Assembly: GCF_022370755.2 (NCBI RefSeq)
Contig: NZ_CP092364.2
Location: forward strand, 2,666,001-2,730,000
Reading direction: 5' to 3'
DNA from: Mycolicibacterium goodii
GTDB lineage: Bacteria > Actinomycetota > Actinomycetes > Mycobacteriales > Mycobacteriaceae
DNA: 64,000 bases
Made by a program: the position numbers and the translations under genes. The notes beneath the pieces are model-generated. The model did no database searches. It was not told the DNA's origin and was given only the letters and a program-made list of their open reading frames with translations. Shown in pieces: positions 53,739 to 63,327 of this stretch. The number at the start of each line of letters is the position of its first letter. Positions within the stretch are counted from its first letter, which is position 1.

Positions 53739-54110
53739 ATGGCAGACAAAGGGGACGGTCGCGGCCGCCCGGTTTCCGGTCGAATCAAGACCCTCACCCA
53801 GGCTGCGCTCAACGCCGACATGACCGTGGAGCAGGTCGACACGCTGCTCCACGAACTGAGCAGTACGCTCGTCGATCTCAACAAGACCACCGGCGGGCTC
53901 GACGACACCCTGGCGAGGTTCAACGACACCATCACGCGGATCGATGAGCTCGCGCCGCGCTTGATCGGCGTCGTCGAACGGTTGGAGGGCATCGTGGCGC
54001 GCGTCGAGGTGATGGTGGGCATCGGTGAGGCCGTGATGTCGCCCATCGCGATGACCGAGAACGCGGTCCGCGGTGTCGTCAGCCAGGTGCGCAAGCGCGC
54101 CGGTCTGTAG
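53739..54110 (+). CDS. Conserved helical protein (Rv1444c-like)
   Basis: A 123-residue soluble protein that is largely helical. A basic N-terminus (MADKGDGRGRPVSGRIK) is followed by a heptad-rich region (about residues 30-95) of the form VDTLLHELSSTLVDLN and LDDTLARFNDTITRID with repeated hydrophobic positions, consistent with a coiled coil. The tail is basic (VVSQVRKRAGL). No catalytic motif is seen. It is conserved between pgl and ppc in mycobacteria. The similarity to phasin-like or apolipoprotein-like helices is only structural. Confidence 0.8.
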   Translation: MADKGDGRGRPVSGRIKTLTQAALNADMTVEQVDTLLHELSSTLVDLNKTTGGLDDTLARFNDTITRIDELAPRLIGVVERLEGIVARVEVMVGIGEAVMSPIAMTENAVRGVVSQVRKRAGL

Positions 54111-54121
54111 GCGGGCTGCGG

Positions 54122-56923
54122 TCAGCCGCTGTTGCGCAGCGCGGTGGCGAGCCCGCTCATGGTGAGCAGGATGCCTCGCTGCACCAACTCGTCGGTCTCG
54201 CCGGATCGGTAGCGCCGCAACAGTTCGACCTGCAGGTGGTTCAGCGGCTCCAGGTACGGGAACCGGTTGAACACCGACCGTGCCAGCGCCGCGTTGTCGG
54301 CCAAGAGATCGTCCTGTCCGGTGATGAGCCGGTGCATGCGGATCGTGCGGTCGTGCTCGGCGACGATCTTGTCGAACACCCGAGCGCGCAGATCGGGATC
54401 CTCGACGAGTTCCGAATAGCGTGCCGCCAGCCCCATGTCCGCCTTGGCGAGCACCTGGGCCATGTTGGACAGCACGGTGCGGAAGAACGGCCAGCGCGCG
54501 TAGAGATCCTGCAGGACCTTGAGACGTTCGCCGTGCGGATCGGTGCCGATCCAGTTCTCGAACGCCGAACCCGTTCCGTACCAGCCGGGCAGCATGACCC
54601 GTGACTGGCTCCAGGCGAGCACCCATGGGATCGCCCGCAGATCCGCGATCGACGTCGTCGGCTTGCGGGACGTGGGGCGACTCCCGATGTTGAGTGCGCC
54701 GATCTCGCTGACAGGCGTCGAGGTCTTGAAGTACTCGACGAAACCCGGTGTCTCGTGGACCAACTCGGAGTAGGCCTGCTGTGCCAGCGCGGCCAGGTCG
54801 TCGAGAACCTGGTACGCGGGTTCGGCCTCCTCCCCCAGCCCTTCGACGTCGAGCAGGCTGGCTTCCAGTGTCGCCGCCAGGAGCGTCTCGAGGTTGCGGT
54901 GCGCGATGCGCGGCTCGGCGTACTTCGCCGCGATGACCTCGCCCTGTTCGGTGATCCGCAACGATCCCTTCACCGCTCCCGGCGGCTGCGCCAGGATGGC
55001 GTCATAGCTGGGGCCGCCACCGCGGCCCACGGTGCCGCCGCGACCGTGGAAGAGCCGCAACCGGATTCCGGTCTTGCGCGCCGATTCGACGAGGTCCAAC
55101 TCGGCCCGGTACAGCGCCCAGTTCGCCGCGAGGTAGCCGCCGTCCTTGTTCGAGTCGGAGTATCCGAGCATGACCTCCTGGTGCCCGTCGCGGGCGTCGA
55201 TCATCCTGCGGTACACCGGCAGGTCCAGCGCCGCCTCGAGGATCGACGAACCCCGCTGCAGGTCGTCGATGGTCTCGAACAGTGGAACGATGCCCACCGG
55301 GGCGTAGGGGGTGCCATCCGAGATGTCGAGCAGGCCCGCCTCTTTGAGCAGCACCGCGGCTTCCAGCATGTCGGACACCGACTGGCACATCGAGATGATG
55401 TAGTTGGGCACCGCCTGCGGGCCCAGGACCTTGACCGCGCGGGCCGCCGCGGCGACGATGCCGAGTTCTTTCCGCGCGAGTTCGGACAGATCGGCACCCT
55501 CGCGGATCAGCGGGCGACGGGTCGCGATCTCGCCGGCCAGCAACTCCACACGCTGCGGTTCGGACAGCGAGGCGTAGTCGGGATGCACCCCGGCCCACGC
55601 CAGCAATTCGGCCACGACTTCCTCGTGTACGTCGGAGTTCTGCCGCATGTCCAGTCCGGACAGGTGGAACCCGAAGACCCGCACGGCTTCCCGCAGCCGG
55701 CCCAACCGGTCGTCGGCGAGCACACCGCTGCCGTTGGTGCGCAACGAGTCGTCGACGACGTCGAGATCTGCCAGGAACTCCGCGGGCGTCCGATAACGCT
55801 CGAGGCCCAGGTCGAGTTCGTGTTCGGGCTGTTCGTCGAGGATCTCGCGCGCGGTCGAGGTGAGTCGCGCGTGGATCACCCGCAGCGCACGCCGGTACGG
55901 CTCGTCGGCGCGGGCCGGTTCGTGGCAGGTGTCGGCGAGCGCCGCGAGCGCCGGCGTCACCTTCACCAGACGCGCGGACATCGACAGTTCCTGTTCGAGC
56001 GCGGTGATTTCGTCGAAGTAGTGCTCCAGTGCGACGTACGCCGCGCGTCCGGTCGCCAGATGCACCACTTCCGGTGTCACATTGGGGTTTCCGTCACGGT
56101 CACCGCCGATCCAGGAGCCCGGCCGCAGGATCGGCTCCGCCAGCAGGTCCGCCTCGGGCCACCGCTGTCGCAGTGCGTCGCGCACCTCGGCGTTGACCTG
56201 AGGGATGACATCGAAGAACGCGGCCTCGTAATACCGCAGGCCGGTCTCGATCTCATCGGAGATCTTGAGCCGCGACAACCGGATCAAGGCCGTCTGCCAC
56301 AACGTGAGGATGTGGCGACGCAGTTCGACCTCGATGTCGCGGTTGTCCTCGGTGCGGGTGTGGCCGTGAAGACGCAACCGCATCAACTCGGTGATGCGGT
56401 GCTGCGTCTCGAAGACCGTGCGGCGCCTCGTCTCGGTCGGGTGGGCGGTGATGACCGGCGACACCAGCGCACCCGACAACGCGTCGGCAACCTTGGCCGC
56501 ATCGAGACCGGCGGCATCGAGCTTGCGATACGTCGCGGCGAGACTGCTGTCCTGGGGCGGTTTTCCGGCCGCGACGTGCACGGCGCGGCGACGCTCACGG
56601 TGGATGTCCTCGGCGACGTTGGCCAGCAGCGCGAAATGCGTGAACGCCCGGATCACCGGGATGGCTTGGTGGACATCGACACCGCGGAACATGTCCGCCA
56701 ACTCGGTTCGGTCGATCTCCGAGCGGCGCACCCGGAACGACTCCACCCGGGCCCGCTCGACGAGGTCGAACACCTCCTCACCGTTCTGCTCACGCACGGT
56801 GTCACCGAGGATCGCGCCGAGCAGCCGGATGTCCTCACGCATCGGTTCGGTGGCCTCGCGTCCTATGGGGGTGCGTCGGACCGACCCGAACGGTTCGAGT
56901 GCGGTGTCATTCGATTCGGCCAT
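54122..56923 (-). CDS. ppc: Phosphoenolpyruvate carboxylase
   Basis: A 933-residue enzyme fixing bicarbonate onto PEP to oxaloacetate, feeding the TCA cycle. The catalytic His161 lies in [12 protein letters not shown], the glycine loop is [17 protein letters not shown], and GSRPTSRK follows. The C-terminal NSGL-like end ALRNSG is typical. ATG 56923 (MAESNDT) is preferred over a start 15 codons earlier because GATACT lies six bases upstream as a leaderless -10. It is convergent with the 53739 gene and divergent from the ABC block. M. tuberculosis lacks a standard ppc, so this is a difference. Confidence 0.96.
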   Translation of the reverse strand: MAESNDTALEPFGSVRRTPIGREATEPMREDIRLLGAILGDTVREQNGEEVFDLVERARVESFRVRRSEIDRTELADMFRGVDVHQAIPVIRAFTHFALLANVAEDIHRERRRAVHVAAGKPPQDSSLAATYRKLDAAGLDAAKVADALSGALVSPVITAHPTETRRRTVFETQHRITELMRLRLHGHTRTEDNRDIEVELRRHILTLWQTALIRLSRLKISDEIETGLRYYEAAFFDVIPQVNAEVRDALRQRWPEADLLAEPILRPGSWIGGDRDGNPNVTPEVVHLATGRAAYVALEHYFDEITALEQELSMSARLVKVTPALAALADTCHEPARADEPYRRALRVIHARLTSTAREILDEQPEHELDLGLERYRTPAEFLADLDVVDDSLRTNGSGVLADDRLGRLREAVRVFGFHLSGLDMRQNSDVHEEVVAELLAWAGVHPDYASLSEPQRVELLAGEIATRRPLIREGADLSELARKELGIVAAAARAVKVLGPQAVPNYIISMCQSVSDMLEAAVLLKEAGLLDISDGTPYAPVGIVPLFETIDDLQRGSSILEAALDLPVYRRMIDARDGHQEVMLGYSDSNKDGGYLAANWALYRAELDLVESARKTGIRLRLFHGRGGTVGRGGGPSYDAILAQPPGAVKGSLRITEQGEVIAAKYAEPRIAHRNLETLLAATLEASLLDVEGLGEEAEPAYQVLDDLAALAQQAYSELVHETPGFVEYFKTSTPVSEIGALNIGSRPTSRKPTTSIADLRAIPWVLAWSQSRVMLPGWYGTGSAFENWIGTDPHGERLKVLQDLYARWPFFRTVLSNMAQVLAKADMGLAARYSELVEDPDLRARVFDKIVAEHDRTIRMHRLITGQDDLLADNAALARSVFNRFPYLEPLNHLQVELLRRYRSGETDELVQRGILLTMSGLATALRNSG

Positions 56924-56929
56924 GTGACA

Positions 56930-56935
56930 AGTATC
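56930..56935 (-). promoter_or_regulatory. -10 element of leaderless ppc transcript
   Basis: Minus-strand GATACT, one change from TANNNT, ends six bases before the ppc ATG. No ribosome binding site is present. Confidence 0.5.
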
Positions 56936-57037
56936 GGTGCGTGCCCGAGAGGGCGCAGAGCGGGCCACCCACTCCTGCGGCCTTTCCCCGGCGAACTGGC
57001 TTTACGCGATGACGACGAGCCGTTGCCGGCCCTTCCG

Positions 57038-57051
57038 TGCTCACATGAGCA
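57038..57051. promoter_or_regulatory. Palindrome upstream of ribose-type ABC operon
   Basis: TGCTCACATGAGCA is a perfect 14-bp palindrome about 20 bases upstream of the -35. Its position suits an activator, and SorC-family proteins bind such sites; the operon encodes one at 60831. Not matched to any known operator. Confidence 0.5.
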
Positions 57052-57067
57052 AAAATGTGCGCGGATG

Positions 57068-57097
57068 TTGACGACGTCACAAACCCGTCCATAACGT
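57068..57097 (+). promoter_or_regulatory. Promoter of the ribose-type ABC operon
   Basis: -35 TTGACG (57068-57073), 18-bp spacer, -10 TAACGT (57092-57097), a good housekeeping-type fit. Transcription would start near 57104, giving a leader of about 48 nt with AGGAGG before the GTG. TGACG-A-CGTCA (57069-57079) overlaps the -35 and GATG-N5-CATC (57098-57110) follows the -10; either could be an operator. Confidence 0.65.
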
Positions 57098-57151
57098 GAT
57101 GGGCGTCATCCGCGGCCGAAACCACTGACTCGCCGCAAGCAAGGAGGAAAC

Positions 57152-58132
57152 GTGAGCTTCGCAAAAGCCCTGTCGGCAATCGCGCTCGGGGCGGCAATGG
57201 CGCTGTCTTTCACCGGTTGCTCGGTGCCCGGTGAGGACGGGGCCCAGACCGCACCTGCCGTGGACGGCGCCCTGAAGATCGGCTTCAGCCAGGCGACCCA
57301 GCAGAGCCCGTTCTATGTCGCGCTCACCGATGCGGCCAAGGCGCAGGCTCAGGAGCAGGGTGACGAGTTCTTCTACGCCGACGCCAACGGCGACATCACC
57401 AAGCAGAACAACGATGTCCAGGATCTGATCACCCGTGGCGTCAACGTGCTGGTGATCAACCCGGTCGATCCGAAGGGGATCACGCCGTCCCTCGCCGCGG
57501 CCGAGGCCGCGGGCATCAAGGTCGTCACCGTGGACCGCCCCGTCGAATCCGGCGCGGCGGCGTTCGTCGGTCGCGACAACAAAGCCATGGGCGAGCTCGT
57601 CGGCAAGGCCGCTGTCGATACGCTCGGGCCGGCCGGCGGCAAGATCATCGAGATCCAGGGCGACGCGGGTGGTGCGGTCGCCCGCGATCGTCGCGACGGC
57701 TTCCAGGCGGCGGTGTCGGCGCAGCCGAACATCACCATCGTCGAGGGCCCGTACTGTGACTACACCAGGTCCAAAGCGGTCACCGCCATGCAGGACCTTC
57801 TGCAGGCCCATCCGGATCTCAAGGCCGTCTACGCCCAGAACGACGACATGGCCCTCGGCGCCATGCAGGTCTTGACCGAGAACCACCGCACCGATGTCAA
57901 GGTCTTCGGAGTGGACGGCCTGATGGAGGCAGTACGGGCCATCGCCGACGGTGACCAGTACGTCGCCACCGCGCTCAACGACCCCAACGCGGAAGGCCGG
58001 CTCGCCATCCAAACCGCGGCCAAGGTCGCCCGCGGCGAGTCTGTGCCTGAATTCGTCGATGCCGGAACGGGCCTGGTCGACAAGTCCAACGCAGCCGCAC
58101 TGGTGGGTCAGTCGACGTTCGCCGCCGAATGA
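57152..58132 (+). CDS. Sugar-binding lipoprotein (RbsB type)
   Basis: A 326-residue exported lipoprotein with signal peptide and lipobox SFTGC (Cys23). The mature part is a periplasmic-binding protein like RbsB. It has IGFSQATQQSPFYVALTDAAK (about 42-62), NVLVINPVDPKGI, GDAGGAVARDRRDGF, and YAQNDDMALGAMQ, and includes VDRPVESGAAAFVG. It binds a pentose or similar sugar. Starts at GTG 57152 after AGGAGG. First gene of SBP-ADH-kinase-regulator-ATPase-permease. Confidence 0.92.
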   Translation: MSFAKALSAIALGAAMALSFTGCSVPGEDGAQTAPAVDGALKIGFSQATQQSPFYVALTDAAKAQAQEQGDEFFYADANGDITKQNNDVQDLITRGVNVLVINPVDPKGITPSLAAAEAAGIKVVTVDRPVESGAAAFVGRDNKAMGELVGKAAVDTLGPAGGKIIEIQGDAGGAVARDRRDGFQAAVSAQPNITIVEGPYCDYTRSKAVTAMQDLLQAHPDLKAVYAQNDDMALGAMQVLTENHRTDVKVFGVDGLMEAVRAIADGDQYVATALNDPNAEGRLAIQTAAKVARGESVPEFVDAGTGLVDKSNAAALVGQSTFAAE

Positions 58133-58179
58133 CCACCGATCACAGCCCCGCCCACGACCCCCGCAAGGAGACGACTTCG

Positions 58180-59271
58180 ATGACAACAGAGGCCCCCACC
58201 CCGACCACCGTGCTGGCGCCGCCGGCCTTGCCCTCGCGCATGACCGCGGCCGTCATGTACGCGCCGGGTGACATCCGCGTCGAGCAGGCGCCGGTGCCGC
58301 GCCCCGGCCCCGGTGAGGTGCTGCTCAAGGTCGCGGCCTGCGGCGTCTGCGGCTCCGACATCCCCCGGATGCTGCGGAACGGCGGTTATGTCATGCCGAT
58401 CATCTGCGGGCACGAGTTCTCCGGCTGGGTGGCCGAACTCGGGGACGGCGTAGACGGATTCGATATCGGCGAGCTCGTGTCGGTGCCCCCGCTCATCCCG
58501 TGCCGCCGCTGCGACTTCTGCGCCAAGGGCGCATTCGGGCTCTGCGAGGACTACGACTACTTCGGCAGCAGATCCGATGGTGCCTACGCCCAATATGTCG
58601 TCAGTCCGGTCGGCAATCTGCTGAAGCTACCGGCAGGCATCGACCCCCGCGCCGCCGCGATGCTCGACCCCGCGGCGATCGCACTGCACGGCCTGTGGAA
58701 GACCGACCTGCGGGCCGGACACCGCGTTCTGGTGATCGGCGCGGGCCCGATCGGGCTCTTCGCGATCCAGTGGGCAAAACTGCACGGCGCCGGCCAGATC
58801 GTGGCCATCGACCTCAGCGAGGAGAAAGCGGCCATGGCGCGGGAGGCCGGGGCGACCGACGCAGTGCAAGGCGTCGAAGAGGCACGCGCCATCGGCGGCC
58901 GCGGCTTCGACGTCGTACTCGAGTCCGCCGGAGTGCCCGCCACCGCGGACATGGCCGCCAACCTCACGGGCCCGCACGGACACGCGGTCTTCGTGGGTAT
59001 CCCGCACGCTCCGGTGACCCTGGAAAAGGACACGTTCAACCAGTTCATGCGGCTGGAAACCAGCCTGCACGGCTCATGGAACTCCTTCTCTGCGCCGTTC
59101 CCCGGCGACGAATGGCGTACCTCCGCTCAGCTGATGGCAGCAGGGAAACTCAAGTGGGAGTTCATGATCACGCACGAACTGGGGCTGTCCGAACTGCCGC
59201 GGATGATGCAGCAGCTCGGTGACCGCTCGATCTTCTCGTCCAAGGTTCTTTTCCTGCCCAACGAGGTCTGA
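58180..59271 (+). CDS. Zinc alcohol/polyol dehydrogenase (MDR)
   Basis: A 363-residue zinc MDR enzyme like sorbitol or galactitol-1-phosphate 5-dehydrogenase. Catalytic zinc ligands are Cys57 (CGVCGSD), His78/Glu79 (CGHEFSGWV); structural zinc ligands are Cys108, Cys111, Cys114 and Cys122. The NAD motif is GAGPIGLFAIQ (about 186-196). ATG 58180 has AAGGAG eight bases upstream; ATG 58129, overlapping the SBP stop, is an alternative. Probable oxidation of the imported polyol. Co-transcribed with the SBP and kinase. Confidence 0.91.
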   Translation: MTTEAPTPTTVLAPPALPSRMTAAVMYAPGDIRVEQAPVPRPGPGEVLLKVAACGVCGSDIPRMLRNGGYVMPIICGHEFSGWVAELGDGVDGFDIGELVSVPPLIPCRRCDFCAKGAFGLCEDYDYFGSRSDGAYAQYVVSPVGNLLKLPAGIDPRAAAMLDPAAIALHGLWKTDLRAGHRVLVIGAGPIGLFAIQWAKLHGAGQIVAIDLSEEKAAMAREAGATDAVQGVEEARAIGGRGFDVVLESAGVPATADMAANLTGPHGHAVFVGIPHAPVTLEKDTFNQFMRLETSLHGSWNSFSAPFPGDEWRTSAQLMAAGKLKWEFMITHELGLSELPRMMQQLGDRSIFSSKVLFLPNEV

Positions 59272-59274
59272 TCC

Positions 59275-60834
59275 ATGGGAATTCTCCTGACCATCGACCT
59301 CGGCACCGAAGGCGCACGCGTCGGCGCCTTCACCGAGGACGGCACCGCGCTGGGGTCGACTCACCGGCCCTACCTGACACACCATCCGAGACCGGGCTGG
59401 GCCGAACAGGATCCGCGGGATTGGTGGGCCGCGATCACCGCCGCGACGCGTGAGCTGCTGTCCGGTGAACTGTGCCGCGCTGCGGGCCGGGTGATCGCCG
59501 TGGCCGCGTCGACAACCGCATCCACGGTGGCTGTTGTCGACGCTGCGGGCACGCCGCTGCGACCGGCGATCCTCTGGATGGATGCTCGGGGTGCCGCGGA
59601 ATCCGAGCAGACGGCGCGGCTGAGCCTGCAGCATCCGATCCTGGAGTGGTCCGGCGGTTCCGACGCGGCGGAATGGCTGCTCCCCAAAGCGATGTGGCTC
59701 AAGAAGCACGACCGGGAGGCCTACCGGTCGGCGGCGCGCATCGTCGAGGCGGTCGACTACCTGACGTTCCGGTTGACGGGTCGATGGGTCGGCTCGCAGA
59801 TGAACGCCGTGTGCAAGTACAACTACGACACCCTCGCGGGCCGTTTCCCGGCCGAACTCTACGCCGCGCTCGGCATGTCCGACCTCATCGAAAAGCTGCC
59901 GGACGAGATCATTCCGGTGGGCGGTGTCGCGGGCACGCTGTCCGACGGCGCGGCCGCCGACCTGGGTATCGACGACAGACCGGTGGTCGCGGTGGGCGGG
60001 ATCGACGCGCACGTGTCGCTTCTGGCCTGTGGCGGCAACGTCGACGGCCTGGTGTCGCTCGTGTCCGGTACCTCATCGGCGATCGTGACCGAAGTCGAAA
60101 GACCCACCAACTCGAACGAGGTGTGGGGCCCGTATCCCGAGGCTCTGAACCAGGGCAAGTGGCTGGTGGAGGGCGGCCAGGTCACCAGCGGTTCGGTACT
60201 CAAATGGACCGGTGAATCCATCATGGGGGTCCCCCGCGAGGATCTGGCCGGGCTGATCGAACAGGCCGCCGCGGTCGATCCCGCTTCCCACGGCCTGCGT
60301 GCGCTCGACTACTTCATGGGCAACCGCACCCCGCACCGCGAGGCCCGCCTGCGCGGAGCAGTCATCGGTCTGACGCTCGGTACCACGAAGGCCGAACTGT
60401 ACCGGGCGATGGTCGAGGCCGTCGCGTGCGGAACCCGCAGTGTCATCGACTCGTTCGAGCGGTCCGGCGTCCCATGCACTCGCCTGGTCTTCTCCGGCGG
60501 CATCGAACGGAACACGTTGTGGCAGCAGGTGACGATCGATGTGCTCGGCCGGCCCGCCGAGCTGGTCATCGGGGAGAACCTCACTCTGCGCGCATGCGCG
60601 GTGATCGCGGCGACCGGCGCGGGAATCGTCCCGAGTTTGACGGCCGGGTCCCGGCTGTTCGCTCCGCGGGTGCGGATGCTCGAACCCGATCTGAAACGAA
60701 GTGCCCTCTACGAGCGGACCTTCGATGACTACCAGCGGCTCACCGCGGCGTTGCGACCGATCATGTGTGACACGGTCGACGGCAGTTCCGAGGCACCAGC
60801 GGGCGCACGCCCCTCATTCCGGGTGGTGCGGTGA
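59275..60834 (+). CDS. FGGY-family carbohydrate kinase
   Basis: A 519-residue sugar kinase with N-terminal LTIDLGTEGARVGAF (about 4-18), ILWMDARG, catalytic-Asp GGIDAHVSLLACGG near 242-255, and FSGGIERNTLWQQVTIDVLGRP. Distinct from the kinase at 37387, being longer and with a Glu in the phosphate loop. Substrate is likely the ketose from the preceding dehydrogenase. It lies 3 bp after that gene and overlaps the regulator as GTGA. Confidence 0.92.
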   Translation: MGILLTIDLGTEGARVGAFTEDGTALGSTHRPYLTHHPRPGWAEQDPRDWWAAITAATRELLSGELCRAAGRVIAVAASTTASTVAVVDAAGTPLRPAILWMDARGAAESEQTARLSLQHPILEWSGGSDAAEWLLPKAMWLKKHDREAYRSAARIVEAVDYLTFRLTGRWVGSQMNAVCKYNYDTLAGRFPAELYAALGMSDLIEKLPDEIIPVGGVAGTLSDGAAADLGIDDRPVVAVGGIDAHVSLLACGGNVDGLVSLVSGTSSAIVTEVERPTNSNEVWGPYPEALNQGKWLVEGGQVTSGSVLKWTGESIMGVPREDLAGLIEQAAAVDPASHGLRALDYFMGNRTPHREARLRGAVIGLTLGTTKAELYRAMVEAVACGTRSVIDSFERSGVPCTRLVFSGGIERNTLWQQVTIDVLGRPAELVIGENLTLRACAVIAATGAGIVPSLTAGSRLFAPRVRMLEPDLKRSALYERTFDDYQRLTAALRPIMCDTVDGSSEAPAGARPSFRVVR

Positions 60835-61778
60835 TGCTCACCGACAAAAGCCATACCGACCTGCTGATCTATGTCGCGCAGTGCTACTACGAACAGGGAC
60901 GCACGCAGGAGGACATCGGGTCCGAACTCCACCTCACCCGGTGGAAGGTGGGGCGACTGCTCGACGAGGCGCGCGGCGCCGGCCTGGTCGAGATCAGGAT
61001 CGTGCATCCGCAGGCGCGCCGCACCCACCTCGAGGTGGCTATGCGCAGCCGGTACGGCCTTCGTGAGTGCGTCGTCGTACCGGGCCCCGACGCCCCGGAC
61101 ACCGAAGGACGGCACGTCGCCACGGCAGCGGCGAACTACCTGAGGGCCAACTCCTCCTGGATCACCACCCTCGGCGTCTCCTGGGGTAACACCCTGCAGC
61201 ACATCGCCGCCGTGCTGCCCCCGGGATGGACGAGCGGGATCGAGGTGATCCAGGCCAATGGCGGCGTCAGCCGATCGGTACATCCGACGAGGGCCGCCAA
61301 CATCGTCACGAGCATCGCCCACAGCGGACACGGGCGAGCCACATTGTTGCCCGTTCCCGCGATCGTCGAACGCATCGAGACACGGAACGCGCTGTATGCG
61401 GAGGGCTTTGTCGAGGACGTGCTGTCCCGGGCCCGCAAGGCCGACGCTCTCCTGTTCTCGCTCGGAGCGCTCGGCCCCACCTCGGTGCTGGTCGAGTCCG
61501 GCGCCATCACACCGGCCGAACTCACCCTGCTGGAGTCCGCAGGCGCGTGCGGCGATGTTCTCGCGCACTACATCACCTCGAACGGTGAGATCGCCTACGA
61601 CGACATCGACAAGCGGACGGTCGGTCTCGGCCTCGACGACGTCAGGAACGCCAACTGCGCCATCGCGGTGGCAGCGGGCAGACGAAAGGTCCCCGTCGTC
61701 AACGGCGCCCTGGTCAGCGGGCTGTGCTCGGTCCTGATCACCGATGAACCCACGGCACAGGCCGTGCTGGAGCAATGA
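60831..61778 (+). CDS. SorC/DeoR-type sugar-binding regulator
   Basis: A 315-residue regulator with an N-terminal HTH (about 20-45; RTQEDIGSELHLTRWKVGRLLDEARG core) and a C-terminal sugar-binding domain (about 70-315) like SorC/CggR. That domain shows TLGVSWGNTLQHIA, IEVIQANGGVSRS, and LFSLGALGP. It starts at GTG 60831 sharing TGA with the kinase stop; ATG 60834 is the next codon. Likely controls this operon through the palindrome at 57038. Confidence 0.9.
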   Translation: MMLTDKSHTDLLIYVAQCYYEQGRTQEDIGSELHLTRWKVGRLLDEARGAGLVEIRIVHPQARRTHLEVAMRSRYGLRECVVVPGPDAPDTEGRHVATAAANYLRANSSWITTLGVSWGNTLQHIAAVLPPGWTSGIEVIQANGGVSRSVHPTRAANIVTSIAHSGHGRATLLPVPAIVERIETRNALYAEGFVEDVLSRARKADALLFSLGALGPTSVLVESGAITPAELTLLESAGACGDVLAHYITSNGEIAYDDIDKRTVGLGLDDVRNANCAIAVAAGRRKVPVVNGALVSGLCSVLITDEPTAQAVLEQ

Positions 61779-61779
61779 C

Positions 61780-63327
61780 ATGACGACCAGTCACAACACA
61801 CAGTCGGCAGTTCCCGACCAGGCCGTGGACACCGGACGGGTTGCCGCGGTGCGAATGCACGACATCGTGAAGACGTTCCCCGGCACCAGGGCGTGCAACG
61901 GCGCGATGCTCGAAGTGGCCCCCGGCGAAGTGCACTGTCTGCTCGGTGAGAACGGTGCGGGCAAGAGCACCCTGATGAAGATCCTATCCGGCTCCTACAC
62001 ACCGGATTCCGGGACGATCACGCTCGACGGGGTCGAGACCTCGTTCAGTTCACCGGTCGACGGCGTTCGGGCCGGAATCAGCACGATCTACCAGGAGTTG
62101 GATCTGGTACCGGATCTGACGGTGGCGCAGAACCTGTTCCTGGGCCATGAGCCGAAACGCGGACCGTTCGTCTCCCGCCGCAAGCGAGATCGGTTGGCAC
62201 AAGCAGCGATCCAAAGGGTCGGAGGTGGTTTCGCGCCATCGGATGTGGTCGCGAATCTCTCTGTGGCCGATCAGCAGCTGACCGCGATCGCGAAGGCACT
62301 CACCACCGATGCCCGGGTCGTCATCATGGACGAGCCGAGCGCCGCGCTCACCGATCACGATCTCGCCGCGGTGTTCCGCGTCATCCGCGAGCTCACCGCG
62401 GCGGGCAAGTCGGTGATCTACATATCGCACCGACTGGACGAGGTGAAGGCGATCGGAGATCGCGCGACCGTCATGCGCGACGGCTCGACCGTCGGCGTGT
62501 TCGAGGTCGCCGACGTGACGAAAGACGAACTGGTCGAGGCCATGATCGGCCGTGGACTGCAATCGCTGCCGCCGAGGCGGCCCCGCCCGGACAGTGCGAG
62601 AACCCGGCTGCTTGAGGTTCGTCGCGCCGCGATTCCCGGCATCCTGGACGTCTCGGGCATCACCGTCGGACGCGGAGAGATCATCGGACTGGCTGGGCTG
62701 GGAGGTGCGGGCCGATCCACATTGCTGGCGACCCTGTTCGGCGACCGAACCGCCACGCTCGATCTCACCCTGGACGGCGTACGCCTCGACCGACTGACGC
62801 CACGGCGCGCCGTCTCTGCCGGCATCGGCCTGGTGCCCGAGGACCGCAAGAGCCAAGGCCTGTTCCTGGAACAGTCGATCTTGCGTAACTCCGCGGTCGC
62901 GGCACTCGCGCCGTTCGGCCTCAATCCGCTGAAGGCCGCCCGGCAGCTCTGCACGCCGCCGCTGCAACGCCTCGGCGTCAAATTCGCCGACCTGGATCAG
63001 CCGGTCGGTCAACTGTCGGGCGGTAACCAGCAGAAGGTCGTGCTGGCCAAATGGATGGCCCGCGGAATCGATCTGTTGCTGCTCGACGAACCGACCCGAG
63101 GGCTGGACATCGGTGCGAAAGCTGATCTGTTCGAACAGGTTCAAGCACTCGCCGATACCGGCGTCGGGGTGCTGATGGCATCGAGTGAACTCAGTGAGCT
63201 CACCGAGAACTGCGATCTGATCTGGGTCATGCACGAAGGCAGGAACATCGCGGCCTTCGACCCGAGAACCACATCAGCTGCGGACATCGCCCGCTGCGTC
63301 GTCACAGGAAGACACGACCATGACTGA
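61780..63327 (+). CDS. Ribose-type ABC importer ATPase (RbsA type)
   Basis: A 515-residue dual ATPase. The first domain has Walker A GENGAGKS (56-63), LSVADQQLTAIAKAL and Walker B VIMDEPSAALTD; the second has GLGGAGRST, LSGGNQQKVVLAKWM and LLLDEPTRGLD, with the degenerate second Walker A usual for RbsA. ATG 61780 has GGAG upstream. Overlaps the permease by eight bases. Confidence 0.93.
   Translation: MTTSHNTQSAVPDQAVDTGRVAAVRMHDIVKTFPGTRACNGAMLEVAPGEVHCLLGENGAGKSTLMKILSGSYTPDSGTITLDGVETSFSSPVDGVRAGISTIYQELDLVPDLTVAQNLFLGHEPKRGPFVSRRKRDRLAQAAIQRVGGGFAPSDVVANLSVADQQLTAIAKALTTDARVVIMDEPSAALTDHDLAAVFRVIRELTAAGKSVIYISHRLDEVKAIGDRATVMRDGSTVGVFEVADVTKDELVEAMIGRGLQSLPPRRPRPDSARTRLLEVRRAAIPGILDVSGITVGRGEIIGLAGLGGAGRSTLLATLFGDRTATLDLTLDGVRLDRLTPRRAVSAGIGLVPEDRKSQGLFLEQSILRNSAVAALAPFGLNPLKAARQLCTPPLQRLGVKFADLDQPVGQLSGGNQQKVVLAKWMARGIDLLLLDEPTRGLDIGAKADLFEQVQALADTGVGVLMASSELSELTENCDLIWVMHEGRNIAAFDPRTTSAADIARCVVTGRHDHD

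Noticed and set aside
54755..57094. 779-codon open frame antisense to ppc
   Set aside because: Shadow of ppc with the same biased composition; ppc itself has all catalytic motifs.
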